Assembly: GCA_947493885.1 (NCBI GenBank)
Contig: CANLTE010000002.1
Location: 682,001-746,000, forward strand
DNA from: an uncultured Maribacter sp.
Lineage (GTDB): Bacteria; Bacteroidota; Bacteroidia; Flavobacteriales; Flavobacteriaceae
Direction of reading: 5' to 3'
DNA length: 64,000 nucleotides
The notes beneath the pieces were generated by a model. It searched no databases and had not been told where the DNA came from. It was given only the letters and a program-made list of their open reading frames with translations. This document shows, piece after piece, positions 16,228-24,050 of this stretch. Within the stretch, counting starts at the first letter, position 1. Each line of letters begins with the position of its first letter. Both the position numbers and the translations under genes were made by a program.

Positions 16228-17700
16228 ATGCAGGCTCATCAAAACAAAATACTAGGAGAAGGTCTTACTTATGATGACGTACTTTTAGTCCCGGCGTATT
16301 CGGAAGTACTTCCAAGAGAAGTAAATATTCAAGCAAAATTTACACGTAATATTACCATTAATGTACCAATAGTTTCGGCTGCAATGGATACTGTTACGGA
16401 ATCTCGAATGGCCATTGCTATGGCTCAAGAAGGTGGTATTGGTGTTTTACATAAGAATATGACTATTGAGGAACAAGCCATTAAAGTTCGTAAAGTAAAG
16501 CGTGCTGAAAGTGGCATGATTATGGATCCTGTAACGCTCCCGCTTAATGCCCTTGTTAAAGATGCAAAGGCAAATATGAAAGAGCATAGTATTGGTGGAA
16601 TTCCGATTGTAGACGATGCAGGTAAATTAATTGGTATTGTTACCAATAGAGATTTACGTTTTGAAAAAAACGATAAAAGACCAATTGCAGAGGTAATGAC
16701 CTCTAAAAATTTAGTTACTGTTAGTGAAGGAACCTCTTTAGAGCAAGCGGAAGATATTCTTCAAGAAAACAAAATTGAAAAGTTACCAGTTGTTAGTAAA
16801 GATAATACCTTGGTTGGGTTAATTACCTTTAGGGATATTACAAAACTAACGCAAAAACCAATGGCAAATAAAGATCAGTATGGTCGTTTGCGTGTTGCGG
16901 CAGCCTTAGGTGTTACTGGTGATGTGGTGGAAAGAGCTTCTGCTTTAGTAGATGCTGGCGTAGATGCTGTTGTGATTGATACCGCTCATGGACATACCCA
17001 AGGAGTGGTTAATGCTTTAAAAAATGTAAAAAAACAATTTCCAGAACTTGATGTAATTGTAGGGAATATTGCTACTGGAGAAGCAGCTAAATATTTAGTG
17101 GAAGCTGGTGCTGATGCGGTAAAAGTGGGTATAGGCCCTGGATCTATTTGTACAACACGAGTGGTTGCTGGAGTTGGCTTTCCTCAATTTTCTGCGGTGT
17201 TAGAGGTAGCTGCAGCAATAAAAGGTAGTGGTGTTCCAGTAATCGCAGATGGAGGTATCCGTTATACTGGAGATATTCCAAAAGCCATTGCTGCTGGAGC
17301 GGACACTGTAATGTTAGGCTCATTATTAGCAGGAACTAAAGAATCGCCAGGAGAAACTATTATTTACGAAGGAAGAAAATTTAAATCGTATCGCGGAATG
17401 GGGTCTGTAGAAGCTATGAAACAAGGTTCTAAAGATCGTTATTTTCAAGATGTAGAAGATGATATTAAAAAATTAGTTCCAGAAGGAATTGTGGGTCGTG
17501 TACCATATAAAGGAGAGTTGTTGGAGAGTATTCATCAATTTGTTGGAGGTTTGCGAGCTGGTATGGGATATTGTGGCGCTAAAGATGTGGCTACTTTACA
17601 AGATACAGGTCGTTTTGTAAAAATAACGGCAAGTGGAATAAATGAAAGTCACCCTCATGATGTAACTATAACCAAAGAATCTCCCAATTATAGTAGATAA
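16228..17700 (+). CDS. guaB: Inosine-5'-monophosphate dehydrogenase
   Basis: GuaB converts IMP to XMP using NAD+, the committed step to guanine nucleotides. The 490-residue length is standard. Features in order: [14 protein letters not shown] at the N-terminus, catalytic barrel start with [13 protein letters not shown], two CBS domains (about residues 95-205, with [23 protein letters not shown] and [23 protein letters not shown]), the catalytic cysteine loop [17 protein letters not shown], and the flap ending [14 protein letters not shown]. It is a single-gene unit between its own promoter and a strong terminator. Confidence 0.97.
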   Translation: MQAHQNKILGEGLTYDDVLLVPAYSEVLPREVNIQAKFTRNITINVPIVSAAMDTVTESRMAIAMAQEGGIGVLHKNMTIEEQAIKVRKVKRAESGMIMDPVTLPLNALVKDAKANMKEHSIGGIPIVDDAGKLIGIVTNRDLRFEKNDKRPIAEVMTSKNLVTVSEGTSLEQAEDILQENKIEKLPVVSKDNTLVGLITFRDITKLTQKPMANKDQYGRLRVAAALGVTGDVVERASALVDAGVDAVVIDTAHGHTQGVVNALKNVKKQFPELDVIVGNIATGEAAKYLVEAGADAVKVGIGPGSICTTRVVAGVGFPQFSAVLEVAAAIKGSGVPVIADGGIRYTGDIPKAIAAGADTVMLGSLLAGTKESPGETIIYEGRKFKSYRGMGSVEAMKQGSKDRYFQDVEDDIKKLVPEGIVGRVPYKGELLESIHQFVGGLRAGMGYCGAKDVATLQDTGRFVKITASGINESHPHDVTITKESPNYSR

Positions 17701-17725
17701 AAAAATAATTAAAGAAATATAAAAA

Positions 17726-17752
17726 AGAGCTGTTATATAACAGCTCTTTTTT
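17726..17752. terminator. Terminator between guaB and the thioredoxin-like gene
   Basis: AGAGCTGTTAT (17726-17736) and ATAACAGCTCT (17737-17747) form a perfect hairpin flanked by A- and T-runs. It serves both convergent genes. Confidence 0.9.
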
Positions 17753-17774
17753 ATATCTATATAAGTGAAGTGTT

Positions 17775-18299
17775 TTATTTTCCTTCTTCGCCTTCGTAAG
17801 CTTTCCAATCCTTCTCTTTATGAATATTGTCTCCAAAGTATTTTGCTATTTTCAAGAAAGCATCAGGTTTTTGATAACCAGGTACTGGAGATAACATGTT
17901 CATTTTTTCATCTAAGAAAATAGTAGTTGGGTAGCTTAACCTACCTTGCATTAACGCCGCAGCAAATTCGTGATATCCTTTTTTTCCAGAGGGAACAAAT
18001 TTATAGGTTTTACCTTTAAATTCTATTGGTTCTTTGCCTTCTCCATCTAATTTAACCATATAAAAGTTTTCGGACATATATTTGGCAACTTCAGCGTTTT
18101 GAAAAGTGTCTTTATCCATTTTTTTGCACCACCCACACCAATCTGTATATACATCTATAAAAATCTTTTTAGGACTTTTATCGGTTTCAGCTAATTTGGC
18201 AGCTTCTGCCCATGATAGCCATTCTACTTCTTGTGCATTAGCATTTAAAGCTAAAAAAATGATGCATAAGGTTAGTATATATTTATAGGCTGTTTTCAT
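17775..18299 (-). CDS. Secreted thioredoxin-fold protein (WCGWC)
   Basis: The 174-residue protein has a signal peptide (MKTAYKYILTLCIIFLALNANA) and a thioredoxin domain with the active site DWCGWCKK, cysteines at 55 and 58, preceded by KKIFIDVYT and followed by MDKDTFQNAEVAKYMSENF. The cis-Pro region is GRLSYPTTIFLDEKM. This is the DUF255/Thioredoxin_7-like family of periplasmic disulphide reductases or isomerases in Bacteroidota. Partner proteins are unknown. It stands alone between two terminators, convergent with guaB. Confidence 0.88.
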   Translation of the reverse strand: MKTAYKYILTLCIIFLALNANAQEVEWLSWAEAAKLAETDKSPKKIFIDVYTDWCGWCKKMDKDTFQNAEVAKYMSENFYMVKLDGEGKEPIEFKGKTYKFVPSGKKGYHEFAAALMQGRLSYPTTIFLDEKMNMLSPVPGYQKPDAFLKIAKYFGDNIHKEKDWKAYEGEEGK

Positions 18300-18412
18300 G
18301 TCTTCAATATTATTTACTTTTCTTAGTCTAATTTACTATATAAAACTAACGAAATATACGAATGATTATTTCATTAATATAGCCTGTAGCTGTTAGGCTT
18401 AATGTAAAATAA

Positions 18413-18439
18413 AAAAGGAGAGCATTGTGCTCTCCTTTT
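18413..18439 (-). terminator. Terminator after lysA
   Basis: A perfect 12-bp stem (AAAAGGAGAGCA at 18413-18424, TGCTCTCCTTTT at 18428-18439, 3-nt loop). On the minus strand the stem is followed by a T-run, 10 bp past the lysA stop. Confidence 0.9.
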
Positions 18440-18448
18440 AAAAGTTAG

Positions 18449-19693
18449 TTAGATTGTTAATTTTTCTTTCTTGGTTTCTTCAGCGAATAAACCTTTTACA
18501 TCAACTTGATTTTTAATTAAATCATCAAAAGTTTCTCTTTCTCTAATTAAAATAGCCTTTCCATTATGCCATAAAACTTCAGGTGGTCTAAATCTAGAAT
18601 TGTAATTACTTGCCATTGTAAAACAATATGCTCCTGCATTTTTAAAGCAAAGAATATCACCCTCTTTTATTTCATTAATTCTACGGTTATTGGCAAATGT
18701 ATCAGTTTCACAAATATAGCCAACAACGGAGTAATAGCGTTCTCTTCCTTGAGGGTTAGAGATGTTTTCAATACTGTGATCAGCACCATACAGCATTGGT
18801 CTTATTAAATGATTAAACCCAGAGTCTACACTAGCAAAAACGGTAGAAGTTGTTTGTTTAACAACATTTACCTTTGCTAAAAATGAACCTGCTTCACTCA
18901 CCAAGAATTTACCTGGCTCAAAAGCTAAGGTTAATTCTTTACCATATTCTTTACAGAATTCGTTGAAACGAGAGCTTAATTTTTTACCTAACTCTTCAAC
19001 ATTGGTCTCTATATCTCCTTCTTTGTAAGGCACTTTAAAGCCGCTACCAAAATCAATAAAGTCTAGGTTTTTAAAGTTTCTAGCAGTTTCAAACAAAATT
19101 TCCGAAGCATATAAGAAAACATCAATATCCAAAATATCACTACCCGTATGCATATGTATACCGTTGATATTCATTTTAGTAAGTTTAACTATACGTAACA
19201 AGTGAGGTATTTGGTGAATGCTAATACCAAACTTAGAATCTATATGACCAACAGATATGTTAGAGTTTCCTCCTGCCATAACATGCGGATTAATTCTAAT
19301 ACAAACAGGAATATCTGGATGCTTACTACCAAACTGTTCTAGAACGGATAGATTATCTATGTTTATACGCACTCCAAGTTTAGCAGCTTCTTCAATTTCT
19401 TCCAAAGAAACACCATTAGGTGTAAATATGATAGACTCAGGTTTGAAACCTGCAAATAACCCTAGCTTTACTTCCTGAATAGAAACAGTGTCTAATCCAC
19501 TACCAAGAGAGTTCATTAGTCTAAGTATTGTTATATTTGAAAGCGCTTTAGCAGCGTAATTTAACTTTAAGTTTTTTACACTATTAAAAGCGTTCGTAAG
19601 TCGTTTAAATTGAGAAACGATTTTTTCTGAATCGTAAACATAAACTGGGTCTCCGTACTTTTTTGCTATTTTTAGCAAATCTGCATTCTTCAT
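18449..19693 (-). CDS. lysA: Diaminopimelate decarboxylase
   Basis: LysA decarboxylates meso-diaminopimelate to lysine with PLP. The 414-residue fold-III protein shows the PLP lysine in LNYAAKALSN (K49), the glycine-rich HTGSDI loop, FIDFGSGFKVPY, the phosphate-binding EPGKFLV, and the C-terminal active-site cysteine segment YICETDTFANNR followed by GAYCFTMASNYNSRFRPPE. Together with dapD at 50828-51643 it indicates the succinylase-type DAP/lysine pathway. The gene is monocistronic, with a consensus promoter just upstream and a perfect hairpin terminator downstream. Confidence 0.95.
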   Translation of the reverse strand: MKNADLLKIAKKYGDPVYVYDSEKIVSQFKRLTNAFNSVKNLKLNYAAKALSNITILRLMNSLGSGLDTVSIQEVKLGLFAGFKPESIIFTPNGVSLEEIEEAAKLGVRINIDNLSVLEQFGSKHPDIPVCIRINPHVMAGGNSNISVGHIDSKFGISIHQIPHLLRIVKLTKMNINGIHMHTGSDILDIDVFLYASEILFETARNFKNLDFIDFGSGFKVPYKEGDIETNVEELGKKLSSRFNEFCKEYGKELTLAFEPGKFLVSEAGSFLAKVNVVKQTTSTVFASVDSGFNHLIRPMLYGADHSIENISNPQGRERYYSVVGYICETDTFANNRRINEIKEGDILCFKNAGAYCFTMASNYNSRFRPPEVLWHNGKAILIRERETFDDLIKNQVDVKGLFAEETKKEKLTI

Positions 19694-19710
19694 TTTAAAA
19701 GTCTTTTGAA

Positions 19711-19741
19711 CAAATCTATGTTTATGAATCGTGATTACAAA
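19711..19741 (-). promoter_or_regulatory. Consensus Bacteroidota promoter of lysA
   Basis: On the minus strand, TTTG (complement of 19738-19741), a 19-bp spacer and TAGATTTG (complement of 19711-19718) match TTTG-N19-TAnnTTTG exactly. The -7 box ends 17 bp before the lysA ATG. Confidence 0.78.
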
Positions 19742-19847
19742 AAAAAAACTTCAAAAATTGAATTTTACAACATTTTGTTATAATTAACACAAAATCAATA
19801 CTTGATTTGCGTAGTTTGCTGTGGATTGTATTTTTAAGCAAAAAAGA

Positions 19848-20486
19848 ATGAAACTACCTATGCTACCCCTACAGTCTATTTTTTACCCTGGGGAGACTGT
19901 TCCTCTTCACATTTTTGAAGAGCGCTACAAACAATTAATTGCCGATTGTAGAAACAACGCTATTACTTTTGGAATACCCGTGTACATTAATAATCATCTA
20001 GAGTATGGTACGGAGATACAGTTGGTTGAGGTTGTGAATACTTATGATACGGGTGAAATGGATATTACTTGTGTGGCGAGACAAATTTTTAGACTAAAGT
20101 CCTTTGAGACTCAAAAAGAGGGAAAACTTTATCCTGCTGGCACAATAGAATTCATAGAAGTAGATTATGAAGCTGATGAAACTTTAAAAGCGGAGGTTTT
20201 GCAGGCGATAAACAAATTATATGATGAAATGGGGGTAACATATACTCCAATTCCGTTAGAGAAGTTTAATAGTTATATTTTGGTCCATAAAATTGGTCTG
20301 TCCTTTGAACAGGAATACGAACTTCTTAAGATTACAAAAGAGAGTGATAGGTTACTTTTTTTAAAGAAGCATCTCATTGGAACTATTACGGTCTTAAAAG
20401 AAGTGCAAAGAACAAAAAAAACGATACTGTTAAATGGGGATTTCAAAAATTTTGACCCTTTAGATTTTAAAGATGTTACATTATAA
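19848..20486 (+). CDS. LON-protease N-terminal-domain protein
   Basis: The 212-residue protein consists of only the LON substrate-binding (N-terminal) domain, with the opening MKLPMLPLQSIFYPGETVPLHIFEERYKQL and the later GTEIQLVEVV and DITCVARQIFRL; there is no AAA+ or peptidase part. Stand-alone LON domains of this kind are widespread and of unknown function. I chose the ATG at 19848, because the LON domain starts there; a GTG at 19821 would add nine residues with no similarity. It is divergent from lysA and followed by sucC after 77 bp. Confidence 0.82.
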   Translation: MKLPMLPLQSIFYPGETVPLHIFEERYKQLIADCRNNAITFGIPVYINNHLEYGTEIQLVEVVNTYDTGEMDITCVARQIFRLKSFETQKEGKLYPAGTIEFIEVDYEADETLKAEVLQAINKLYDEMGVTYTPIPLEKFNSYILVHKIGLSFEQEYELLKITKESDRLLFLKKHLIGTITVLKEVQRTKKTILLNGDFKNFDPLDFKDVTL

Positions 20487-20527
20487 ACGCATGTTATTTT
20501 TCATTAGGGTAAATCCGTTTCGTTTAC

Positions 20528-20535
20528 TATTTTTG
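20528..20535 (+). promoter_or_regulatory. -7 promoter box of sucC
   Basis: TATTTTTG matches TAnnTTTG, 28 bp before the sucC ATG; no clear -33 box. Confidence 0.45.
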
Positions 20536-20563
20536 TTTCCAACTAAAAAAGACAATAGGATAT

Positions 20564-21757
20564 ATGAATCTTCACGAGTATCAAGGTAAGAACATTTTAG
20601 CAAGTTTTGGCGTACGCATACAGAGGGGGATTGTTGCCCGAAATGCTAAAGAGGCAGTGGATGCAGCAAAACAATTAACCGCAGAAACAGGAACAGGTTG
20701 GCACGTTATTAAGGCGCAAGTTCATGCAGGAGGACGAGGAAAAGGTGGCGGTGTTAAACTGGCTAAAAATTTAAAAGAAGTTGAAGAACTGGCAGGAAGC
20801 ATAATAGGCATGAATCTTATTACCCCACAGACATCTGCGGAAGGTAAAAAGGTACATCAAGTTTTAATAGCTGAAGATGTTTATTATCCTGGTGATAGTG
20901 AAACAAATGAGTTTTACATGTCTGTATTATTAAATCGAAGTACAGGAAGAAATATGATTATGTATTCTACCGAAGGTGGAATGGATATTGAAGAGGTAGC
21001 GGAAAGTACTCCTCATTTAATTTATACAGAGGAAATAGATCCTTCAACAGGTTTATTGCCTTTCCAGGCAAGAAAAGTCGCATTTAATCTTGGACTGTCG
21101 GGAACGGCATTTAAAGAAATGACGAAGTTTGTGACAGCATTATACAAAGCATACGTAGAAAGTGATTCTAATATGTTTGAAATTAATCCGGTCTTAAAAA
21201 CTTCAGATGATAAAATCATGGCAGTAGATGCAAAAGTATCTATTGATGATAATGCACTTTACCGTAGAAAAGAGTATGCAGAGATGCGCGATTTACGTGA
21301 GGAAAATGCAGTTGAAGTTGAAGCAAGAGAGGTAGGTCTTAACTATGTTGATTTAGACGGAAACGTTGGTTGTATGGTTAATGGAGCTGGACTTGCGATG
21401 GCAACTATGGATTTAATTAAAATGGCGGGGGGTGAACCTGCTAACTTTTTAGATGTGGGTGGTACTGCAGATGCTAAAAGAGTAGAAGAAGCTTTCAGAA
21501 TTATTTTAAAAGATGATAACGTAAAAGCTATTCTTATCAATATTTTTGGTGGTATTGTGCGTTGTGATCGTGTTGCTCAAGGAGTCGTGGATGCTTACAA
21601 AAATATGGGTGATGCAATTAAGGTGCCTATTATTGTTCGTTTACAAGGAACCAATGCAGAGTTAGCTAAAGAAATTATTGATAATTCAGGATTGGCTGTT
21701 CATTCGGCAGTACAGTTTCAAGAAGCAGCTGATAAAGTAAAAGAAGTTTTAAGCTAG
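20564..21757 (+). CDS. sucC: Succinyl-CoA synthetase beta subunit (ADP-forming type)
   Basis: SucC is the nucleotide-binding subunit that, with SucD, makes ATP or GTP from succinyl-CoA in the TCA cycle. The 397-residue protein begins with the ATP-grasp opening MNLHEYQGKNILASFGV, then VIKAQVHAGGRGKGGGVKLAK, NMFEINPVLKT, and the CoA-ligase part with GNVGCMVNGAGLAMATMDLI, PANFLDVGGTADAKRVEEAF and NIFGGIVRCDRVAQGVVDA. sucD is not adjacent: a terminator follows directly, which is usual for Flavobacteriia where the two genes are separate. Confidence 0.96.
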   Translation: MNLHEYQGKNILASFGVRIQRGIVARNAKEAVDAAKQLTAETGTGWHVIKAQVHAGGRGKGGGVKLAKNLKEVEELAGSIIGMNLITPQTSAEGKKVHQVLIAEDVYYPGDSETNEFYMSVLLNRSTGRNMIMYSTEGGMDIEEVAESTPHLIYTEEIDPSTGLLPFQARKVAFNLGLSGTAFKEMTKFVTALYKAYVESDSNMFEINPVLKTSDDKIMAVDAKVSIDDNALYRRKEYAEMRDLREENAVEVEAREVGLNYVDLDGNVGCMVNGAGLAMATMDLIKMAGGEPANFLDVGGTADAKRVEEAFRIILKDDNVKAILINIFGGIVRCDRVAQGVVDAYKNMGDAIKVPIIVRLQGTNAELAKEIIDNSGLAVHSAVQFQEAADKVKEVLS

Positions 21758-21782
21758 TAAAACAGCTTTTTTGATAAGTACT

Positions 21783-21814
21783 AAGGGTAACGTTTTAACG
21801 TTACCCTTTTTTTA
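21783..21814 (+). terminator. Terminator after sucC
   Basis: AAGGGTAACGTT (21783-21794) and AACGTTACCCTT (21797-21808) form a perfect 12-bp stem followed by a run of T. Confidence 0.92.
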
Positions 21815-22083
21815 TTACCCTTGTTTATTAAAAATAATCACAACAATTCTTTATAAAACGCTATGTAGCGTTTTTTGATTATTAATAATCTGTTAATTAG
21901 TATTATAATAGTTTTTGGTGTTGCAGGGTTTTAGATGTTTTTGTTTTAGAATTTCATCTAAAATTCTGTTAAAGGTGAAATTTCATGTAACAAAAAGTGA
22001 TTTGTGTTCGTCTCTTTAATATATCATCAATCATTCATCAATCATTCATCAATCAATTTATTAATAATCAAAAAACGATAGTC
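21815..22083 (+). other. Leader region of the frameshifted secreted-protein gene, with 11-bp tandem repeat
   Basis: From the sucC stop (21757) to the ATG at 22084 there is no convincing gene; the first part holds the sucC terminator. At 22025-22057 the 11-mer CATCAATCATT occurs twice perfectly and a third time as CATCAATCAAT, ending 26 bp before the ATG. An in-frame GTG at 21997 reads through this repeat but gives no plausible protein start. Confidence 0.55.
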
Positions 22084-22427
22084 ATGAGAAAAATTAGTCT
22101 ATTATTAGTTGCGGTAATGTTATTTGTAAACGGAAGCATTTTTGCTAACGGTGAAAATGTAGAAGTGGAGCGTAAAAAAAGTTTAACCAGTCAGGTTTCT
22201 GAAATTTTACAAAGAGAAATCAATGATTTAGAGCTTGATTTTGTAAATATTGCAGCAGATGTGAGGTTACACTGAATGAAAACCGTGAAATAGTGGTTTT
22301 ATATGTAAGCACTAAAAATAGTGAAATGGAACATTTTGTAAAGTCTACATTAAATTATAAAAAAATATACTTAGAAGATTACAAGGAAGGTAGAGTTTAT
22401 AGTATTCCTGTTTTAATTCAAGAATAA
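22084..22427 (+). pseudogene. Small secreted protein gene broken by a one-base frameshift
   Basis: The ATG at 22084 opens a signal peptide (MRKISLLLVAVMLFVNGSIFA) and a helical mature part (KKSLTSQVSEILQREINDLE). This frame stops at 22275. From 22266 the -1 frame reads VTLNENREIVVLYVSTKN and continues to a TAA at 22425-22427 with VKSTLNYKKIYLEDYKEG and YSIPVLIQE, the expected second half of a small Flavobacteriia secreted family. The span of 344 bp equals 115 codons minus one base, so a single missing base near 22264-22266 explains it. No slippery heptamer is visible at the junction. Either a real mutation or a sequencing error; function unknown. Confidence 0.75.
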
Positions 22428-22437
22428 GCAGAAATTA

Positions 22438-22469
22438 AAAATCCTGAAATTGGTTTTTCAGGATTTTTT
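22438..22469. terminator. Terminator between the frameshifted gene and the DUF1456 gene
   Basis: AAAATCCTGAAA (22438-22449) pairs perfectly with TTTCAGGATTTT (22456-22467), followed by more T. It overlaps the 3' end of the convergent DUF1456 gene. Confidence 0.85.
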
Positions 22470-22850
22470 CTTATTCTTAAATTTTGTTGGACCTAAGTCC
22501 TTATTAACCCTTTTTAGCTGCTGCTCTTTAAAACTTGGTTTGCGATGTTCTTTAGAGATAAGCTTGTTGCTATTATTTCGTTGTTGAGGTTTTGCTTTTT
22601 TAGATAACGCCTCCACAGGAGTTGTAGGGTTTTCTTTTGTTCCTCTAAGATGAATAACTAATCCATTTAAAAAGTTTCTTAGAATTTGGTCACCACACTC
22701 AAGATAGTTTGGGTGGTCATCCTTTCTAAAAAAAGCACCTAATTCACTTTTAGATATTTTAAAATCAACCAATTTCAGGATTTCAACAATTTCATCATCC
22801 CTAAGCATGAGTGCAACTCTTAGCTTTTTAAAAACGTCATTATTCGTCAT
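22458..22850 (-). CDS. DUF1456 (YehS-like) family protein
   Basis: The 130-residue protein starts with the repeated DUF1456 motif: NNDVFKKLRVALMLRDDEIVEILKL, then KISKSELGAFFRKDDHPNYLECGDQILRNFLNGLVI, each a helical unit of about 40 residues. The rest (about 85-130) is a basic, low-complexity tail (SKKAKPQQRNNSNKLI, KFKNKKKS) that could bind nucleic acid. E. coli YehS is the best-known member and has no proven function. The gene is convergent with the frameshifted gene and shares its terminator. Confidence 0.88.
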   Translation of the reverse strand: MTNNDVFKKLRVALMLRDDEIVEILKLVDFKISKSELGAFFRKDDHPNYLECGDQILRNFLNGLVIHLRGTKENPTTPVEALSKKAKPQQRNNSNKLISKEHRKPSFKEQQLKRVNKDLGPTKFKNKKKS

Positions 22851-23060
22851 TCAATTCTATAATTTGCTGCAAGGTATTATAAAATATTTAGATGATAATA
22901 TAAATAGGATGTCAGTTGAATAAAAGATTAAGCAGTAAGAAAAACAAAAACAGACAATATGACATTTACCAAGCAATAAAACAAGACACAATGTCACTTA
23001 ATTATAAACGGTATATGTTTTGACTTATGTTGACCGTAAGTTTAATCAAAAAATATAGAT

Positions 23061-23483
23061 ATGAGTATTATTAAAGCAAATAAAGCATCTTTTCCTTCAT
23101 TACTAAATGATATTTTAAGTACAGATTGGTATGGTGGTTATGAAACCGGATTTGGTAAACAACCGTTAGTAAACATTCTAGAAAGTGCAGAAAGTTATCA
23201 ATTAGAATTATTGGTTCCTGGACGAAAAAAAGAACATTTTAATATAGAAGTAGATGAAGGGCAGTTAATTGTTTCTGCTGAGGAAAATACCCTTAAAAAT
23301 GAAGGAGTAAAGTATACTCGTAAAGAGTTTGGCTCTGCAGCTTTTAAAAGAGTATTTGTTTTACCAGAAAGTGTAAATCAAGATGATATAAAAGCTAGTT
23401 ACGAAGATGGAGTTTTAAGGTTCGTTTTGCCTGTAAAGGAGGAAGCTTTGCCTAAGCCTAAAAGAACTATAAGTTTGACATAG
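23061..23483 (+). CDS. Small heat-shock protein, Hsp20/alpha-crystallin family
   Basis: The 140-residue protein has a short N-terminal arm (SIIKANKASFPSLLNDIL) and one alpha-crystallin domain (about residues 33-135): PLVNILESAESYQLELLVPG, FNIEVDEGQLIVSAEEN, KEFGSAAFKRVFVLPESVNQ and the signature ASYEDGVLRFVLPVKEE. Such proteins hold unfolding polypeptides without ATP. The C-terminal IxI/V motif is weak (ISLT). It has its own terminator. No CIRCE- or HrcA-like site is seen upstream. Confidence 0.93.
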   Translation: MSIIKANKASFPSLLNDILSTDWYGGYETGFGKQPLVNILESAESYQLELLVPGRKKEHFNIEVDEGQLIVSAEENTLKNEGVKYTRKEFGSAAFKRVFVLPESVNQDDIKASYEDGVLRFVLPVKEEALPKPKRTISLT

Positions 23484-23513
23484 ATAAAAAATTAGTTTGG
23501 TTGGTAGTTGTTT

Positions 23514-23550
23514 AAAAAGCGTTTTGGTTTAGTCCGAAACGCTTTTTTTT
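23514..23550 (+). terminator. Terminator after hsp20
   Basis: AAAAAGCGTTT (23514-23524) and AAACGCTTTTT (23537-23547), 12-nt loop, followed by T-run. Confidence 0.88.
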
Positions 23551-24050
23551 ATTTTCATTTTGTAGGAGTTTAAAAAGAGCTTTTTCTACAGAATTAGTTC
23601 TGAAGATTGTTTGTAATGTGTGAATTTTTACTACGTCCTCTCATTGTATTAATTGTGTTAGAATAATCGCTTATCATTTTAATAGGAGCCATGATTCAAC
23701 TTTTTAGATTAGGTTTAATTTTTTAAAAGCTTTAATGATAAAATGACTAAAAGAGGTTTGACTATTTTTTTTGACACTCTAATTTGAAGCACACTTAGAG
23801 CCATTTTTAATTGAATCTTAAAGCCAATTTTACCGCTTGGAAATAGCGCTGTAAAATAATTTCTTTTAGAGCTGTATTAATGATTTAGACTTTTTAAATA
23901 GTGAGTTTTACATCAAAAATGTTGATTTAGCCTTGTCTAAAAATATTTGTAAAAAATTAAATATCAATTATTTAATAGGTGTTATGTGATTTAAATATTT
24001 ACAGATGGATTCTTGCGAAGGAAAAAGAGAATATATTCAAATATAAGCAA
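23551..24050. other. Gene-free stretch between hsp20 and uvrB
   Basis: About 500 bp with stops in all frames and no RNA structure or repeat that I can name. On the minus strand the short stretch around 23836-23884 reads KEIILQRYFQAVKLALRF before a stop, which could be a trace of a decayed gene but is too short to assign. Confidence 0.5.

Noticed and set aside
19821-19847. GTG start for the LON-domain protein
   Set aside because: The added nine residues have no similarity to LON domains, while the ATG at 19848 begins exactly where the domain does.
22255-22280. Programmed -1 ribosomal frameshift
   Set aside because: No X-XXY-YYZ heptamer or clear downstream structure at the junction; a missing base explains the data more simply.
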